Below the pieces are notes generated by a model. It saw only the letters and a list, made by a program, of their open reading frames with translations. It made no database searches and had not been told where the DNA came from. This document shows positions 5,054 through 7,659 of a stretch of DNA of 7,659 bases, one piece after another. The position numbers and the translations under genes were made by a program. The stretch lies in assembly GCA_012519125.1 (NCBI GenBank), contig JAAYQY010000001.1, forward strand, positions 1 to 7,659, in the 5' to 3' direction. Position 1 is the stretch's first letter; every line of letters begins with the position of its first letter. This DNA is from Spirochaetales bacterium. GTDB lineage: Bacteria; Spirochaetota; Spirochaetia; Sphaerochaetales; Sphaerochaetaceae.

Positions 5054-7639
5054 TCACTCCCCTCTTTTCTTCCCGATTGCCTGTGGGTCATCTTCAAGTG
5101 TTGCCAACAGGTCAAGCTCATCAAAGTCATCCAAAGGTTTGGGAGTCTCAACAGGTTTGGGAGTCTCAACAGGTTTGGGAGTCTCAACAGGCTTGGGAGT
5201 CTCGACAGGCTTGGTATCCTGTTCCTGCCGTCTCTGGAACGTAAGGAAGTCCCGATCATCTGAAGAGGCTTGCTTGAACTCCTGTATGGTCCTGAAGTCG
5301 GCGTGCGGCCCAAATGCAAGCAAGGCCTCAAACTGCTCGGTCACCACTTTGCCTCTGGTCTTGAGGTCCTGCTTATATCGCTTTCGATACCAGCCGGTAG
5401 AACGTTTTCTACTATGATGCTTGCTCTTTTGAGCACCCGTTTTGCCACCACCATACCGATTTGCGTAGGAGGAGTAACCACGGCCATATCCATAGCCGTA
5501 ACCATAGCTTGAGAAGCTGCCGGGAATGACACCGTTGAACACAAACCCAATCAACGGAGCGTTCGCCGTCTTGAGGTTGGTCACCAGGTCAAACAAGGAA
5601 CCCTTGCTTGTGATACCTGCACGGACGGTGACAATAAGGCCATCCACATGCTTGGAGATTGAGAGCAGCTCACTTGCAGAGTCAAGCGGGGGTGCATCGA
5701 TGATGATGAAGTCATAAGTTGTTTTGAGGAACTCGATTCCCTTCACATACCGTGGATTGGAGAAAATCGCTGCCGGAACCAAGGGAGCATTGCCGGGAGG
5801 AAGCAGATGCAAAGAGGGAACCTTCTCAAAAGGTTGGACAATGCACTCTTCGAAGGGGAGGTTCTTGGTGACAAAGTCCACCAACCCAACTTCCCGGTGC
5901 TTCAATCTGAAGTAACGCTCCATACTGGGAAGACGCAAATCCCCGTCGATGATAAGAACTCTGCTGCCCAATTGGGCAAGAGCAAGGGCGATATTGCCGA
6001 TGATGGTACTCTTACCTTCAGCCATGGAGCAGGAAGTGATGGAGAACACACGCTTTCCTTCCTGGTTATAGAGCATGTTGGCAACAAGTTTGAAACGTTC
6101 AGACTCAAAAGAGAGAGGATCGTTGTATACGGTGAGAGTGGGATACTTGTCCTTCGAGCTGATTTTCATCATGGGAATCCAACCAAGCACAGGAGCTTCC
6201 TTGCCGACGATTTTCTGCAGTTGATGCTCGTTCTGGATGGAAGCATCGATAGCTTCGATTCCCAAAGTGAGCAACAAACCGAAAGCAGCCCCCAACAAGA
6301 GGGAAACAGCGAGAATCAAAAGCTTGTTCGGACTGACAGGTCTGAGCGGAAGGATCGCCTGATCGACCACTTGCACATTGCCGGTAACCGAAGCTTCGAT
6401 GAGTTTCACTTCCTCGAGCATCTCACGAAGTTTCAGACCCAGTGCCTCGTAGATCATCACATCTCGCTGAAGCTCGCTCAAGCGACGTTCAAGAATGGGA
6501 AGCTTGGAGAGTTCAGCAACAAACACATCACCACGTTCTTCCAGCACCTCAATTGCCACCTCTGTGGTAAGGACTTGGACAAGCGCTTGGGTATTGGATT
6601 CATTTGCATAGGAACGGGTCAACGCATTGATGCGGTTCAGCAGTTCTTTGGTGACTTCTGAAATTGCACTGCTGATCACATACACGCGGGAGGAGGAGTT
6701 CAAACTTGTGGTAGGAGCGGTGGTTGCCGTATTGCCCGCAGGATTTGAGAGCGACTCGTACATCGTAAGCTCGGTCTTCCATGCTCTGAGATCATTCAGT
6801 TTGGCTGCGATCACAGCATCCGAACGGAGCTGATCCAAGGAGAGAACACCTTCGACCCCTGCTTGCTTCAACGATGCACTGTATGAGTCAATGAACACTT
6901 GGGATTCTGCAAGTTGCAGTCTCAGCGGTTCCAAGCGCAGCGCATAATAGGAGATTTGCTCAACGAGCAAGGAGCTCTTGTCAGTGAGTTGGATGATATC
7001 ACTATTCTCTCGGAAATCCCCGAGAGCATCACTGGCAAGGGAGAGCATCCGGTCATTGATGGGGATCTGGGACTCGATGAACTCTCGCTGCACTGTCTTG
7101 GAGTTCTTTGCAATTCCGGTGAGCATATTGTCATAGCTGGAAGCAAGAGCATTGGAAAAGTCACGGGCAAACTCAGGGCTTGCATCGGTGACCGTAATCC
7201 GCACAATGTTGGTATCCTTGACCGTGGAAACTACAATCCGGTCTTTCACCTTGCCAAGCACCGCTTCATCACGATAATCCTGGCCATCCTCATTGTGATA
7301 TTTGCTCAGGTCCAAGGTACTGAGGGCATAGTCTATGTTGGTGCGACTGGTTATCAACTCCACTTCGGTGGCAATCTTGGTACTGGAAGCCGACATGTTG
7401 AGCATCGACTCAAACGAAGAGGACTGCTGGATGGGGTCGACGAGCACCGATACCTGTGACTCATACTGGGGTGTTGCAACCTGCAGATAGGCGATAGCAG
7501 CAAAGACAACCAAAATAAGACCGATTACAAACCATTTGAATCGTTTATGGAATATGTGGAGGAGTTCGGCAATGGAGATGCCCTCCTCCGAACTATTGAA
7601 TGCACTGACTGCGCTTTGGAATTCTTCTTGTTGGCTCAT
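5054..7639 (-). CDS. Wzz-type chain-length determinant fused to BY-kinase (polysaccharide tyrosine autokinase), with extended C-terminal tail
   Basis: The 861-residue inner-membrane protein is a Wzc/CapAB-type co-polymerase that controls export and chain length of a capsule or exopolysaccharide. The N-terminal Wzz domain has TM1 at about 35-54, an extracytoplasmic region of about 55-438 with coiled-coil-like stretches, the proline-rich LPLRPVSPNK (430-439) and TM2 at about 440-464. The cytoplasmic kinase follows: Walker A SCSMAEGKST (536-545), Walker A' VLIIDGDLRLP (561-571) and Walker B FIIIDAPP (644-651). The tyrosine cluster has seven Tyr between 712 and 729 (GYGYGYGRGY) and would be autophosphorylated. 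BY-kinases usually end soon after this cluster. Here about 130 more residues follow: a Lys/Arg-rich stretch (733-764), a spacer, (KPVETP)x4 (810-833) and an acidic end. The start is fixed by GGAGGAG at 7647-7653, 7 nt before the ATG. No export genes are visible; they may lie beyond the window. Confidence 0.93.
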   Translation of the reverse strand: MSQQEEFQSAVSAFNSSEEGISIAELLHIFHKRFKWFVIGLILVVFAAIAYLQVATPQYESQVSVLVDPIQQSSSFESMLNMSASSTKIATEVELITSRTNIDYALSTLDLSKYHNEDGQDYRDEAVLGKVKDRIVVSTVKDTNIVRITVTDASPEFARDFSNALASSYDNMLTGIAKNSKTVQREFIESQIPINDRMLSLASDALGDFRENSDIIQLTDKSSLLVEQISYYALRLEPLRLQLAESQVFIDSYSASLKQAGVEGVLSLDQLRSDAVIAAKLNDLRAWKTELTMYESLSNPAGNTATTAPTTSLNSSSRVYVISSAISEVTKELLNRINALTRSYANESNTQALVQVLTTEVAIEVLEERGDVFVAELSKLPILERRLSELQRDVMIYEALGLKLREMLEEVKLIEASVTGNVQVVDQAILPLRPVSPNKLLILAVSLLLGAAFGLLLTLGIEAIDASIQNEHQLQKIVGKEAPVLGWIPMMKISSKDKYPTLTVYNDPLSFESERFKLVANMLYNQEGKRVFSITSCSMAEGKSTIIGNIALALAQLGSRVLIIDGDLRLPSMERYFRLKHREVGLVDFVTKNLPFEECIVQPFEKVPSLHLLPPGNAPLVPAAIFSNPRYVKGIEFLKTTYDFIIIDAPPLDSASELLSISKHVDGLIVTVRAGITSKGSLFDLVTNLKTANAPLIGFVFNGVIPGSFSSYGYGYGYGRGYSSYANRYGGGKTGAQKSKHHSRKRSTGWYRKRYKQDLKTRGKVVTEQFEALLAFGPHADFRTIQEFKQASSDDRDFLTFQRRQEQDTKPVETPKPVETPKPVETPKPVETPKPLDDFDELDLLATLEDDPQAIGKKRGE
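5136..5214 (-). repeat. 18-bp in-frame tandem repeat in the kinase tail
   Basis: Four copies of an 18-bp unit (plus strand ggtttgggagtctcaaca; units at 5136, 5154, 5172 and 5190) and a partial fifth to 5214 encode KPVETP repeats. The first three copies are identical and the fourth differs at two positions (t to c, a to g). The length is a multiple of three, so copy-number change by slippage would keep the frame. Such Pro/Glu/Lys repeats usually form an extended spacer. Confidence 0.9.
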
Positions 7640-7646
7640 TGTTCCA

Positions 7647-7653
7647 CTCCTCC
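7647..7653 (-). promoter_or_regulatory. Ribosome binding site of the Wzz/BY-kinase gene
   Basis: GGAGGAG lies 7 nt before the ATG at 7639. The remaining 6 nt to the window edge are too short to show a promoter or the end of an upstream gene. Confidence 0.8.
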
Positions 7654-7659
7654 TACAGG

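Noticed and set aside
5136..5214. CRISPR-like array
   Set aside because: The 18-bp units are directly tandem without spacers and lie in frame inside a coding region.
4792..5331. 179-codon minus-strand frame rich in repeated LRLPNL
   Set aside because: It is another frame of the 18-bp tandem repeat in the kinase tail plus the intergenic region and the pyrBI start; the repeat alone makes it look protein-like.
5807..6661. 284-codon open frame on the plus strand
   Set aside because: Antisense to the kinase and Wzz domains of the autokinase gene; no domain seen.

Overview
The window holds six genes, all on the minus strand (read from high to low coordinates). Five belong to de novo pyrimidine (UMP) synthesis, counting a short leader ORF. 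The sixth, at the high-coordinate end, is a large polysaccharide-type tyrosine autokinase. Coding density is high, Shine-Dalgarno sites are strong (GGAGG/AAGGAG) and base composition is moderate. An aspartate carbamoyltransferase fused to its regulatory subunit (PyrB-PyrI) is known, from memory, in Thermotoga and in spirochaetes such as Treponema. Together with the class 1B dihydroorotate dehydrogenase and the Wzz/BY-kinase, this suggests a free-living or gut/sediment spirochaete (Sphaerochaeta/Treponema-like). That placement is an inference, not proof.

Layout in transcription order: (1) 7639-5054, an 861-residue Wzz-type chain-length determinant fused to a BY-kinase, with an unusual repeat-bearing C-terminal tail. 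(2) About 5053-4883, a 171-nt regulatory region with a candidate promoter, a 27-codon leader ORF with its own GGAGG, a small pause-type hairpin followed by UUUU, and a 10-bp intrinsic terminator ending in T9. (3) 4882-3275, a pyrB-pyrI fusion. (4) 3257-2559, pyrE. (5) 2545-1679, pyrF (type 2). (6) 1682 to beyond position 1, a single open frame encoding class 1B PyrD followed by PyrK, cut by the window edge.

The pyr genes form one tight operon, with gaps of 17 nt and 13 nt and then a 4-nt ATGA overlap. Aspartate transcarbamoylation (PyrBI), dihydroorotate oxidation (PyrD-PyrK), phosphoribosylation (PyrE) and decarboxylation (PyrF) are all present. Carbamoyl-phosphate synthase and dihydroorotase (PyrC) are not in the window.

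The most interesting element is the pyrBI leader. The terminator's T-run ends 12 nt before the pyrBI start codon, so any promoter for the operon must lie upstream and its transcripts must cross the terminator. The leader ORF's TAG stop lies in the 4-nt hairpin loop, so a terminating ribosome would sit on the hairpin. This is the architecture of the enterobacterial pyrBI attenuator (UTP-sensitive, translation-coupled), here in an organism that does not look enterobacterial. The two fusions (PyrB-PyrI and PyrD-PyrK) in one operon are the second notable point.
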